NCBI RefSeq assembly: GCF_003576645.1 | Contig: NC_044925.1 | Location: 18,095,600-18,159,599, forward strand | DNA: 64,000 bases | Reading direction: 5' to 3' | Origin: Ipomoea triloba | Taxonomy: Eukaryota > Streptophyta > Magnoliopsida > Solanales > Convolvulaceae | Shown here: one piece after another, positions 22,761-32,649 of the stretch | Position numbering within the stretch: position 1 is the first letter of the stretch | How the letters are laid out: each line of letters opens with the position of its first letter | Notes under the pieces: model-generated | Told to the model about the DNA's origin: nothing | The model's database searches: none | Seen by the model: the letters and a program-made list of their open reading frames with translations, nothing else | Position numbers and translations under genes: made by a program

Positions 22761-24630
22761 CTAAGACCCCAAAATTGTTTCCATTACTATAAGCCCCTCT
22801 TTCCCCATGTCTACTACCAACATGTCCACCCTTCCCTGGATTATACTCTTCCTTTGCATATCCTCTTCCCCTAACAGCTCTACCCTTTCCTCCACCCCCA
22901 CAGTAGTCCAATCTCCTTCAGTATTCCCCACCCTTTCCAACTTCTCTAAGTTCATTGGGCTTTGCCCTATTGGCTCAAGGCCCTTCTTTTTCTCAGCAAT
23001 AGGGTCCTCATATCCACCTCCAACTCCCTTTGGTTCCCTCATCACTCCTTTCCCTTTTAGATATGCCTTCTCTTTCTGATTTAGCTCTGCAACTTCAGCC
23101 TGCTTAGCCTGCTGTTTTTCATGTTCTTTCTGCTTCTGCACCTCAGAAGCCCTCTTTCCCTCCACTCCACTCTGCCCTCTACTTCTACTCCTAACCCTCC
23201 CACTTCTACTACCTTCCCTCACCTCACTTCTACCCATGAAATTAGGACCCCCTGCCATTACCCCAACCCTGCAAAACTCTGTAATAAGCCCTTGTTTATA
23301 ACATTTTGAACAATAGAAATGCACCATCTCATATTTAATCTCTTGCACATATCTCATATCCTCCTTCCTAGGTTCCTTAGTAAATCCAATATACATTTCA
23401 GTTACCCTGGGCGTCAACAAATCTATTTCTATCTTCACTCTCATAGTTGCATAATCCGGAGCTAGAAATCTCCCCAATGGCTTACAAATCTATTTCAGAG
23501 CAGCCAATGTGTAACAGTTTGCACTCAATTTGGGCAGCTTAACCCAAATTGAAGCTAATCTTGATTCCTTATCAATTGAAAATCTCAATGTCCACTTGAA
23601 CAACCTCATAGGGAAACCCCCTACTCTCTCATTAAAATGTTAACACAGTCCACCTCTTGTTAGAAAGCCAAAGTCACATGCCTAGGATCAATCCATCCTA
23701 TCTCCACTACTCCTTTCAGTATGAATTTGGCAGCAAAGTGTCTCCTAATCTCCTCTAATGAAGGACTTCCCCTTTGAAAATTTCCCAATCAGTAAATAGT
23801 TCTCAATAACATTCATCTACTTCACCTCATCAATTTCAAATCTAATCGTAGGCATTCCCCTATGCATTTTTGTATTCTTTTAAGCAATCATAGGCTATTC
23901 TAAGCCTGCAAAAATTCCTCCCTAAGTTTTACTAGAGTCTCACTTGAACAGAGAAGCAAATCTCATTGGATTTGCCCACTAATTTCCTTGCGAGACTCCT
24001 TGGCCACCTCTTTTAACCACTCCACTAGTGCTAGCAACATTTGCATCACCCGAATGAGCCTTAGGCCCCTAGGTGTTCTTTGGAGCATTTTCTCGAACAG
24101 TTTGAGGACCACTGCCCTCTTAGCAGATTTTCCCTTGAACTTCCTTCGGATCAACATTGCGATCCTTAGGAATTCCTTTCCCAATCCCTTCTCCTTTACC
24201 ATGATTTGTTACCTGGATTCGCTTTCTTCACCCAGACACTTGGAACCTTTGATGTTTCTGGAAATGTGACACTCCTTGCCGATGGGAGCGACGAGAATCC
24301 TTTTTCCAGATCAAGAGCCTCCTCCTTTTTGTTTGCCAATTCCTCTGCCATTTTCGGATCAATGTTAGCTATTGGAATGTTACCTTCACTCTTCTTCCCC
24401 ATCGCCGCAGCATGCTGAGCTCGGATTCCACCTATATCCTTCGACAAAACCTCATTCATCTGACTCTCCGTCTCTAGATTGCTTCTGTATATCGTCTTGT
24501 TTGAATGATTAGTTTGCAGATTCGTGGTCCTGATGTTGTTCTCTATTTTTCCATTCGAACGTTACTCCTTAGGCGTCATTGTCGGCGCTGGACCGCCCTC
24601 AGACGACAGTCTTTGAGGCTGAGCCTCCAT
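22761..24630 (-). pseudogene. LINE ORF1 (gag-like, DUF4283/zinc-knuckle type), degenerate
   Basis: Broken frames run upstream of ORF2 on the minus strand. The likely start is near 24628 (MEAQPQRLSSEGG). Pieces at 24459-24196 and 24202-23963 are acidic/basic and low in complexity. The piece at 23477-22761 holds 'VHFYCSKCYKQGLITEFC', a decayed CCHC knuckle (His lost), followed by a charged tail. ORF1 proteins of plant LINEs bind the element RNA. Confidence 0.55.
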
Positions 24631-24796
24631 ACGATCTCCCAACGTTTCCAGTTTATTCACCTATCATAAGGCCTAAAATCTTCTTTTTTTGGTGGTTTTT
24701 TATTTTTCTGGTCAAGAGTTTTCTAGTGAGAGGCGAGGGAGAATTGTTTTAGAGGGAGAATTCAATTGTTTTACTTGACCCTGTAATTGGGCTATT

Positions 24797-25239
24797 AAAC
24801 CTAAAAAAAAAATTATAATTACGTCCCTAAACTAATTAATTTCATACAATTTGTCCAATTTGCAGGTTTCTTACATGTTACTCAAATTTGAAAATATATA
24901 TATTTTTTAAAAAATGAATTATTTATTTTTCACAAATAACCTAATGGCAACGAGCCAAAAGAATTTTTGGATTAAAAAGAAATATACAAGAGGCATAGAG
25001 ATATAGTTTAATAGTTTGAAATTTGGGGGTGGTTTTGTTATTTTAGTACATATTAGGGGATGTAGGCGAAATTATCCCTTGTAGTTGTTAATAGACTTTG
25101 ATTCCAAATCTAATTTATCCAAATCCCAAATATTTAATAGTTTATTTTACCCTCTGCAGTCTGTCCCTTGCCACCGCTTGTACGCAATTAATTCCCCTCT
25201 TTCCTCCGCCGTATTCCGCGCCGTTCCTCCTTCCTTCCG
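24797..25239. other. Upstream region of the ATG18-like gene
   Basis: AT-rich until about 25150, then C-rich and pyrimidine-rich up to the start codon, a usual plant 5' leader composition. No clear TATA box was identified. Confidence 0.3.
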
Positions 25240-28200
25240 ATGACCTCAACTCTACCCTCCTCCTCCCCTTGGCCCCTTAACCCTGCAAGTCCCACCCCCA
25301 ATCGCCGCCTCCCTTCACCGATCTTCATGGACGCCAACTCTCCTCCGTCCTTAGACGGCGACGATCACTCCCCTCTCTCCGACCTCTCCGGTATCTCTGC
25401 CGCCGTTGTCTCCCCCGACGACGATAACCACCGCTCTCAAACTTCTTCCCCCACCACTACTTCGCAGAATGTTAACCCTAATCCGGTTCCTCAAATCGTC
25501 GACTCCTCTCGCCCTACCCTCCTCCACCTCTCCTTCAACCAGGACCATAGCTGTTTCGCTGCTGGCACCGATCGAGGGTTCCGTATCTACAATTGCGATC
25601 CCGTCCGAGAGATTTTCCGCCGCGATTTCGCCAACAATAGTGGCGGCGTGGGCGGCGGAATTGGGGTTGTTCAGATGCTATTCCGTTGTAATATTCTGTC
25701 GCTGGTTGGGGGAGGCCCGGAACCACAGTATCCTTTGAATAAGGTCATGATCTGGGACGATCATCAGTCCAGGTGCATCGGAGAGCTATCCTTTCGCTCC
25801 GAGGTGAAGTCCGTCCGGCTTCGGAGGGATAGAATTGTGGTTGTTTTGGCGCAGAAGATATTTGTGTACAATTTCGCTGATTTGAAGTTGGTACACCAGA
25901 TAGAGACTATGGTGAACCCTAAAGGATTGTGTGAGGTCTCGCAGGTTTCAGGGTCTATGGTGCTGGTTTGTCCCGGGCTGCAAAAGGGCCAGGTCAGGGT
26001 TGAACACTATGCCTCAAAGAGGACAAAATTTATAGCGGCTCACGATTCGAGGGTTTCATCTTTTGCTATAACAAACGATGGGAAATTGCTTGCTACAACA
26101 AGTAGTAAAGGGACTCTTGTGAGGGTGTTCAATACTTTAGATGGATCATTGCTTCAAGAGGTACATTATATATGAATGAAGTAGCATTTATTTTAAGTTT
26201 TGCTTACTATGAGGTTTGGTTTTGGTGCAGTGGTCCTCTTTTGCACTCATTTTGCCAATAGTTCAAGAAAATTAGGGTTTTCACTTTTCACCTTTCTACA
26301 TCTATCTGATATTTATAATCATAAATATGCACTTGTTTCATAGTGTAGAAACTCTAGTTTTAACCTGCATGAATGTAGTACTTACAGCAGGGTTGCATTT
26401 ACTTGTTTGATAAGATTATTGCTCTGTTTATTCAATGTAGCTTAGGAGAGGTGCAGACAGAGCTGAGATTTACAGCCTTACTTTTTCTTCCACTGCCCAA
26501 TGGCTAGCTGTCTCAAGTGATAAAGGAACTGTACATGTTTTCAACCTAAAGGTTGAATCAGGATCTCTAGGGGTTGAGAGATCTCGTGATCCAACTGATA
26601 CAAGTGCAACAACTCCATCAGCTGTTTCCCATCTCTCCTTCATTAAAGGTTAGTTTGATCTGTGATTTGTAAATGTCCTATCCTATTTTGCTGACTTTCT
26701 CCCCTAATTGTAGTCACTACAAATTTGACTTTAATACTGAGTATCCTCTGCTTTTATTCTCATATAAAACTAAAAAAACACACAAATTGAATATGGTGGT
26801 GGGGGTGGTTAAAAGTTTAATACTCCACTAATTTTTATTTCTTTATAAAGTTTTGTTTCCTTTAATTTTTGGTAAAACTAATACCTATTACCTTTTAGGT
26901 AAACATTCTATTTTCTAATGCGTTAATAGCACAGGAAGTTTTGATCTGTAATTCATTAGGGCCAAAGCCAAAGACCTAGGAGCTATGGGTTTCCAGTATT
27001 CCGGATGAGCAAAAGATGTCATGTATCCATGCACAAAGTTTGAGAAGACTGTAACATAGTTCTTAGATGTAGGTTTTTAGTGAATATATGTTCATGCTAT
27101 CTCACTCTTCAATATTTGTCATGCAGGTGTGCTGCCAAAATATTTCAGCTCTGAGTGGTCTGTGGCCCAGTTTCGTTTGCAAGAAGGTTTACAGCACATT
27201 GTTGCCTTTGGACACCAAAAAAATACAGTTCTTATACTTGGCATGGATGGCAGGTATGAAAGTATTTGTTGTTGCTGGTAATAGTTTTCTTATGCTATAA
27301 TATAAATCATTCGTTTAGTAATTAACTGTTTGTCCTGATATTTTGAATCATTTCCACTTTGTGTAGCATTTGAAGTTTGGTAAATTATCTTTTTTGTTTT
27401 CTCAATTATCAGTTAGTAGTTGTACTAGGAGTGCACTCTTTGCCAACTACCATGTAGTGTGATAGCATCCCAATTACCATTCCAAAAGGGTGGTCATAGT
27501 TCGAACCCCGATGGAAGAGGCTTAGATTTTTTGGGCTGAAAATGTTTGAGAAAGTATAGAACAAATACTATTTTGTAAAGAATTATGAGTATTTAAAAAA
27601 AAAAAAGAGTGCACTCTTTGGTGTTTCCTGCAGACTTTACTTATCATGAGATATTGGGCTACTAGTAAGATGTCAGTTTGGGAAATCTTACTTAACCTTA
27701 ATGTAATTCAAGGATTACGCTGGACTAATTCCTTTGGTGAGATCACCGTTACTTCTTCATGCTAAACCCATATAGATTTACTTTTAACAAACGGAAGAGT
27801 ATAAGGAAAATCATAACGAATGCTAAACCCATTGGGCATCATGCACTCTTTGGCTTTTGTTTATTGTCTAAGAGAATTCATATTTACTGACATTCATATT
27901 GTGCAAGTTTGCGTTTGAAATTTAGCTTCAAGGTTGCAATTGGTGTGTCCATTGCTTTCATTTTGTGCCAAAAGAACCAAGATGCATGAACAAATTTAGT
28001 TTGGTGTATGAGTGTATCGAGTATCACAGCTAATTGAAAGACTGGATCAATATTCACTTTGTTCATATTTGTCAACCTGAACGAATTGACTCACATTGTT
28101 CATATTTAACAAGTTCTATACTTCTCTCTGCTTTGCCATCTCTATCTGGACAGTTAAAGACCTCTGATAACTTTTACTTCATTTAATAATTTGCTGAACC

Positions 28201-28344
28201 ACCTGATTTTACTCAAAGAATTGTTTCCATCTCTAATCATGTAAATTTTGCAGTTTCTACCGATGCCAGTTTGATCCAGCAGCCGGTGGGGAGATGACCC
28301 TCCTTGAACATCTTGATTTCTTGCAACCTGAGGAGAGCTTCTGA
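25240..28344 (+). CDS. ATG18: ATG18/WIPI-like PROPPIN, autophagy protein (4 exons)
   Basis: Exons are 25240-26160, 26441-26648, 27127-27253 and 28254-28344. All introns are GT-AG and the joined frame is open (448 codons plus stop). The product is a seven-bladed WD40 beta-propeller that binds PI3P/PI(3,5)P2 on forming autophagosomes with ATG2. The lipid-binding motif LRRG (residues 308-311) opens exon 2, followed by AEIYSLTFS and [11 protein letters not shown]. Exon 3 gives [17 protein letters not shown] and [16 protein letters not shown], and exon 4 gives FYRCQFDP, as in plant ATG18a-type proteins. The N-terminus ([15 protein letters not shown]) is Ser/Pro-rich like ATG18a; a second in-frame Met at 25327 is an alternative. 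Intron 3 holds a SINE. The propeller starts around residue 85. The subtype (a versus c/d) is an inference. Confidence 0.9.
27443..27606 (+). mobile_element. SINE inside intron 3 of the ATG18-like gene
   Basis: A 164-bp insert ends in a 12-A tail and is flanked by a perfect 14-bp direct repeat GAGTGCACTCTTTG (27429-27442 and 27607-27620). The B-box-like GTTCGAACCCC is visible; the A box is weak. It does not share the head of the 28964 element, so it is a different SINE family. It stands in the sense direction of the gene. Confidence 0.75.
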
Positions 28345-28963
28345 TCACGAATTGGAACATAAATATTAGCCATCGATTTCTACTATTATGACCTGTCTCT
28401 GAGATTATATTAATTTATTTACCTTGTGAACGAACATGAACTGTAAATATACAAGTGGTGACATTTGGGTCAGTTTTATCTTAAGATTGGGGCTGTATAT
28501 AAATTATGTTTCTGCAATTAGCCTAATAGCTATAAATGTCTTTGGCAAATGCTCTTGAATCAATTTGCTTTCTGTAGCCACTATAATGAGGTTATTCCAC
28601 TTTGGTTTCTTGATTATTTCTTGATTATAGTAGTATTGGAGTATGTGAAGTTTGGTAAATTTTCATGGGCTGTTTGGAAAATGTCATTGATTTGATCAAT
28701 AAGCTAAAATAAGTGTTTGATAAATGACTATTTGCCTTAGTCAATTGATATTAATCAGTTAAAATTTCAAACGTTATTTGAACGATATTGTTTAACGACA
28801 TTTTTTGTTTCCCAGGCAAGCTGATTCAACCTCCTCCAGGATGCATAACCTTGGCGAAAGCTTTAGAAACATCCCTAATTCAACCTTTAATCTAGTCAAG
28901 CTTCCAGCTAACGTCCTTATTCTCACTTTCCCACTAATGTTGATGGACTTTATTAGTAGAGTT
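28345..28963. other. 3' flank of the ATG18-like gene
   Basis: No gene is seen. Words of the type 'gtttgg.aaatgtcattgatttgatc' and 'aagctgattcaacc' resemble a decayed DNA-transposon MITE near 28670-28810. No certain poly(A) signal was identified. Confidence 0.3.
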
Positions 28964-29191
28964 TTTTTTTTTTTTTTTTTTTGAATACTACTGACTCTAT
29001 TACAATGCAGTATCTATTCATAACTACTTTCTCAATCTATTGAAGCACAAGAATCAATATTGCCTCCACTGAGGTTCAAACCCACCATCTCCCGAAGCAC
29101 AAGAATCAATATTGCCTCCACTGAGGTTCAAACCCACCATCTCCCATATAAAGGGAAGGGTTTGATGTTACTGGATCACAAGGTCCTTGGC
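28964..29191 (-). mobile_element. Complete tRNA-derived SINE (family A) with internal duplication
   Basis: The element is flanked by a perfect 14-bp direct repeat TTATTAGTAGAGTT (28950-28963 and 29192-29205). On the minus strand it starts GCCAAGGACCTTGTG, matching the SINE heads at 8365 and 51352, contains GGTTTGAACCTC as the B box, and ends in a run of about 20 A. A 52-bp segment including the B box is tandemly duplicated (29042-29093 and 29094-29145). It inserted 5 bp inside an older MULE terminal repeat that starts at 29201. Confidence 0.85.
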
Positions 29192-29520
29192 TTATTAGTA
29201 GAGTTAATTCCCAAAAAAAATGATCTATTGATTATTGATATTTATCCATTTTTATTCTTGACTTTTAATTAGACCATAGAGTTAATTCCCAAAATGGTCC
29301 TCCGACTATGACCTTTTTTTAATTTAGTTCCTTAACTTTTAATTGCACCCAAAGCCAAAATGGTCTCCGTTAGCTTTGGCGTGAACATGCCCTTAAATAG
29401 AAGGGTAAAATGGACATTTTATATTGTTTCTTGTTTAGAGGATTGACCAGTTGTGTTTTTCTCCAAATTAACGATACTAGCCCCAAGCCCCCAATTCCCA
29501 AAATTCACTTCTACGCAGCG

Positions 29521-30583
29521 TTTGATCCAAAAGGAAAAGGTAGTACAGGATGAATTGTCTCCTCTATGCTCAAAGGACAACACTTACGAGGGAAGCAGAT
29601 GGCACGGCGATGATGAAAGCAATTTCAGTGGAAGACTACAAGAGCAAAAGCGTCATCATAGTTGCGGAATCCAGTGGTTATGGTATGAACAGGGTCGTGA
29701 TCGACCTCTCCTAGGGCCAAGGAACCCTAGGTGTCCCCAGAGTTGTAATCGACCTCACCCAAGACAACCCGAACGACGAAATTCAGATTCTAGAGGCAAT
29801 GCCGACGCCGGCGAGGATAAAACCCGAGTGTTCCAACTCCAAACCCGTCAATATAGACGTCGAAGACGCCATGGAGACCTTTGCTTCCCTCTTCATTTGC
29901 GAAATATGCTGCGATGCGAAGCAAATAAGAGACAATTTCATAATCAAAGCTTGCAAACACTCCTACTACTCCGATTGCATTTCAAAATTCGTAGCTTTGG
30001 AGCTCCAACAAAACGTCCCCCAAATCAATTGCCCTGTTTCTGGGTGCACGGGGGTGGTGGAGCCTCATAACTGCTGCTCGATTTTGCCGCCTCAAGTGTA
30101 TGATCGTTGGGGGGACGCGTTATGCGAGGCTTTGGTGTTGGCTTTTGAAAAATTCTATTGCCCCTTCAAGGATTGCTTTGCGCTTCTCATCGATGAAAAG
30201 ATTGAAGTTGTGGAATCTGAGTGCCCCGAATGCCGCAGATTGTTCTGCGCTAAGTGTAAGGTTCCATGGCATGCTGGCATTGTTTGCTCTGAGTTTCAGA
30301 AGTTGCGTGAGAACGAGAGGGAGAAGGAGGATATACTGCTGCTGAATATCGCAAATCAAAAGCAATGGATGAGGTGCCCTAATTGCAGGGTGTATGTTGA
30401 GAGAGTTTCTGGTTGCCCTTTCATGATGTGCAGGTGTAAGTGCACCTTCTGTTACAAGTGCGAAGCTCGTGGAACAGATCACCATTGTCTTAATTGTGGC
30501 ACTTAAAATTTAGAATCTCCTTTGTTAGAACGAAATTGTTTGGTTGAGTGGATATTTGCTAAACTTGAAAAAAAAAAAAAAAA
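29521..30583 (+). other. Retrocopy unit: leader, RBR coding region, 3' UTR, A-tail
   Basis: A 14-bp direct repeat with one mismatch, ACTTCTACGCA(G/C)CG, lies at 29507-29520 and 30584-30597. The right copy follows directly after 17 A residues (30568-30584). Between them is an intronless transcript-like unit: about 90 bp of leader, an ATG at 29610, coding sequence to 30506 and about 60 bp of 3' UTR. Direct repeats, A-tail and lack of introns are the marks of LINE-mediated retroposition. Confidence 0.7.
29799..30506 (+). CDS. RBR-type E3 ubiquitin ligase (RING1-IBR-RING2), retrocopy
   Basis: The 235-residue ORF has the plant RBR order. RING1 has Cys34, Cys37, Cys52, His54, Cys60, Cys78 and Cys83. 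The IBR has Cys121, Cys126, Cys142, Cys145, Cys150, Cys153, His158 and Cys163. RING2 has Cys193, Cys196 and the likely catalytic Cys206 in VSGC, then Cys211, Cys213, Cys218 and Cys221. Such ligases pass ubiquitin through the RING2 Cys to substrate. In RING1 the residue after HxX is Tyr57 (KHSYYSDC), where a zinc-binding Cys is usual. The frame is open upstream to an ATG at 29610 (MMKAISVEDYKSKS) but a TAG at 29712-29714 interrupts it, so only the Met at 29799 gives this ORF; VIDLTQDNPNDEIQILEA just before it still looks coding. It lies in an A-tailed unit within a MULE. It may be a pseudogene or a shortened expressed gene. Confidence 0.75.
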   Translation: MPTPARIKPECSNSKPVNIDVEDAMETFASLFICEICCDAKQIRDNFIIKACKHSYYSDCISKFVALELQQNVPQINCPVSGCTGVVEPHNCCSILPPQVYDRWGDALCEALVLAFEKFYCPFKDCFALLIDEKIEVVESECPECRRLFCAKCKVPWHAGIVCSEFQKLRENEREKEDILLLNIANQKQWMRCPNCRVYVERVSGCPFMMCRCKCTFCYKCEARGTDHHCLNCGT

Positions 30584-31334
30584 ACTTCTACGCACCGAAC
30601 GCAAATCACAGTTGTCTGATGCAGGGACGCAGGATGGCAGTCTGAAGCTCCGGCAGTCCAGCGACGGCGACAACAACAATAGATCTGCCCCTGACTTTGT
30701 TACCCCCATCTTGAGGAGGGAGAGAGAGAGAGAGAGAGAGAGAGCAAAGAGAAGGCAGCAGAAAAAATGTTGAAATTTCTATAGAGGTGAAAATTGAATA
30801 ACGCCACTTGCGCAACCTGCTGAAATGGGATCACAAATTCATTAAATTGGAGAATAAAACTTGAATTACCCGCTTTACCCTTCATTTTAACACCTACTTC
30901 ACGACAAACCTAACGGATAACTATTTTGGCTTAAAATTCAATAGTTAAGGGACCACTTTGGTTGCAATTAAAAGTCAAGGAACTAAATTAATAAAAGGTC
31001 ATAGTCGGAGGATCATTTTGGGAATTAACTCTTAGACCATAAATGATTTTTTACTATTGACATTTATTAATTTTTATCATCGATTTTTAATTTGACCATA
31101 CATAGTCCTTTTTGTTTCAAATTTTGTCATCCAATTAAATATCAATTTAATAAACATTAAATTTAAGGGTAATAATGTAACATATACTACGACAAATTTT
31201 ATCTATCAAGTTACTCATGTGATCAAAAGTGAGGAGGAATTAATAGTACTTGACCAGAAATGACAACGCACAGATAATTCTGCGGAAAAGAATGAGCAGG
31301 CGATGGAACCTAGGAGTGCCTTAGACTCGCCCAT

Positions 31335-31575
31335 CCCAATGAGTATATTATGCTGAAATTATTGTGACTTGGGTGATCGATCAAGAAATTCTGGCTATGG
31401 AAGCTAAAAAGAAGCCCAAGTTCATCTATTTAATGGAAACCGAGGTTAGGTGTGTTCATGCAGATAGGCTGAAAAATATAAAATGGGTTTTGATGGTGTG
31501 TTTTATGTTAATAGAGGTGGAATAGGAAGTGGTTTGGCTTTGTTCTGGAAAGATAGAAATTCATTAAGCATGCTT
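31335..31575 (+). pseudogene. LINE endonuclease fragment
   Basis: A translation with MSILC, a stop, NYCDLG, then MGFDGVFYVNRGGIGSGLALFWKDRNSLSML after frame changes matches the N-terminal part of plant LINE ORF2 endonucleases (MSILSWNCRGLG-like start; 'GGLALFWK' strand). It is broken by stops and ends abruptly. Confidence 0.6.
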
Positions 31576-32641
31576 AGGGCATCCTTATCAATGGAAATAT
31601 TTCGCGGTTTTTAAGGAGTTTTTATAAGTGTGATTATGAAAGAGAGTATGGGAAGAAAAAAAAAAGGAAAAAAGAAAAGAAACAAAAATAAAAATCTGAC
31701 AAAAGAAATTTTTTAAAAAAATAATGTTAATGTCAGAGTGGCCGCCAACTCTAACGTTGGGCGCGAAAGCCGCTCAATCGCAACCCTTGGCGCTGCTTTT
31801 TATTTTTTATTTTTTTCTTTCTTCTGCGGGATTTTGCAGGAGAAGAAACCCACAATTAATTTTCCTTCCCATCAATTTCATTCTTCAAGCTTGAGTTTAT
31901 ATTATGAAAATAACCCCAAAAAAACCACAGATATAGATGTTAACTACTCAAAAAACCATATCGATGTGGAGATCAGACTACCAGGGACCTCAGCTTAGAT
32001 GCTTACATGTTTCTATGGTTTCCTCGAGCGGAAGTGTAGATATTTTTGCTGGCCCAAAATAGTGTTATCTAAAATATTGACAGAAACATTATCCCAATCC
32101 TACTAGGATACAAGGAATATGAAGATTTTTTTTTAGTACAAGGAATATGAAGATTAGTCAAAGAAAGAAACAAAATAATAAATCTCATACAAAGTGAGAT
32201 TCATATTCCCAATACCTCAAGGTGAAGACATCAAAGAAGATTATAAAAAGATCCCCTTCCCAAGGGATCGACAACGTACAAAATTTCCCATATACTGTTT
32301 TGGGAGTTCAGTGTATTAAGAGAAAAGTTTAAGTGTTTCTTATACTGTTCTAAGTTCACTAAGGAGTAGTATGAGAGGTAGGTTACAATAGAGAGATAGA
32401 GAAATCAAGTATATTGTGTAAAAGTGTTTCAAACCTTTGTACTTTAAATTGTGTTCGTAGTGAATTTAAGCTTTTCTCCTAATAAGAGAATTGCCTCGAA
32501 AATTAGAGATTTTCCGAACTGCGTTAAAATCCTTGAGTTACAATTGCTAAACATCACACGATCCTAACAAATTTTTAATCTTTCTTGGGACTTTGCTTCG
32601 TTCTCTAAGTCCTAAGTCCAACCTACCTTTCCTTGTTACTA
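31576..32641. other. Repeat-derived sequence, no gene
   Basis: An A-rich region at 31640-31710 is followed by an incidental 86-codon frame. From about 32200 to 32560 the sequence resembles an LTR (words such as 'gagttcagtgtattaagag', 'gtaaaagtgtttcaaacctttgtact'), but no partner, primer site or polypurine tract was seen. Confidence 0.3.
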
Positions 32642-32649
32642 GGTAGGGG

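Larger units (their letters stand above)
14240..24781 (-). mobile_element. Old LINE (non-LTR retrotransposon) split by a CACTA element
   Basis: On the minus strand the order is 5' leader, ORF1, endonuclease, reverse transcriptase, zf-RVT and RNase H, then roughly 1 kb of 3' sequence ending in a short A run (T run at 14238-14244 on the plus strand). A 15-bp direct repeat with one mismatch, TGTAATTGG(A/G)CTATT, borders it (14225-14239 and 24782-24796). Without the inserted CACTA it is about 7.3 kb. Many stops and frame changes show it is inactive. Confidence 0.75.
29279..31031. mobile_element. Pack-MULE-like element, 1,753 bp, carrying an RBR gene copy
   Basis: The ends are inverted: both start GAGTTAATTCCCAAAATG(G/A)TC and remain similar for about 140 bp, with one deletion of some 30 bp in the left copy. 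A perfect 10-bp direct repeat TTAGACCATA flanks the element (29269-29278 and 31032-31041), the length expected for Mutator-like insertion. The inside has no transposase. It holds an A-tailed RBR E3 ligase copy, a further 200-bp C/G-balanced segment of unknown origin (30598-30770) and a (GA)n run at 30719-30744. Confidence 0.85.
29201..31200. mobile_element. Older MULE terminal region that hosts the nested insertions
   Basis: GAGTTAATTCCCAAAAAAAATG at 29201-29278 is continuous in sense with 31042-31200 once the inner element and one copy of its 10-bp repeat are removed. The joined sequence has the same 'pyrimidine-rich, then gaccata' layout as other TIRs in the window. Its far end was not located. 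Confidence 0.5.

Noticed and set aside
28154..28360. Minus-strand open frame across the last ATG18 exon
   Set aside because: It is antisense to the exon coding FYRCQFDP and has no domain of its own.
29453..30070. 205-codon frame overlapping the RBR gene in another phase
   Set aside because: The product is Arg/Pro-rich without a domain, while the alternative phase codes for the complete RBR; it is an overlap artefact of the RBR copy.
31738..31998. 86-codon open frame after the LINE fragment
   Set aside because: No domain, low complexity, non-ATG-like context, and surrounded by repeat debris.
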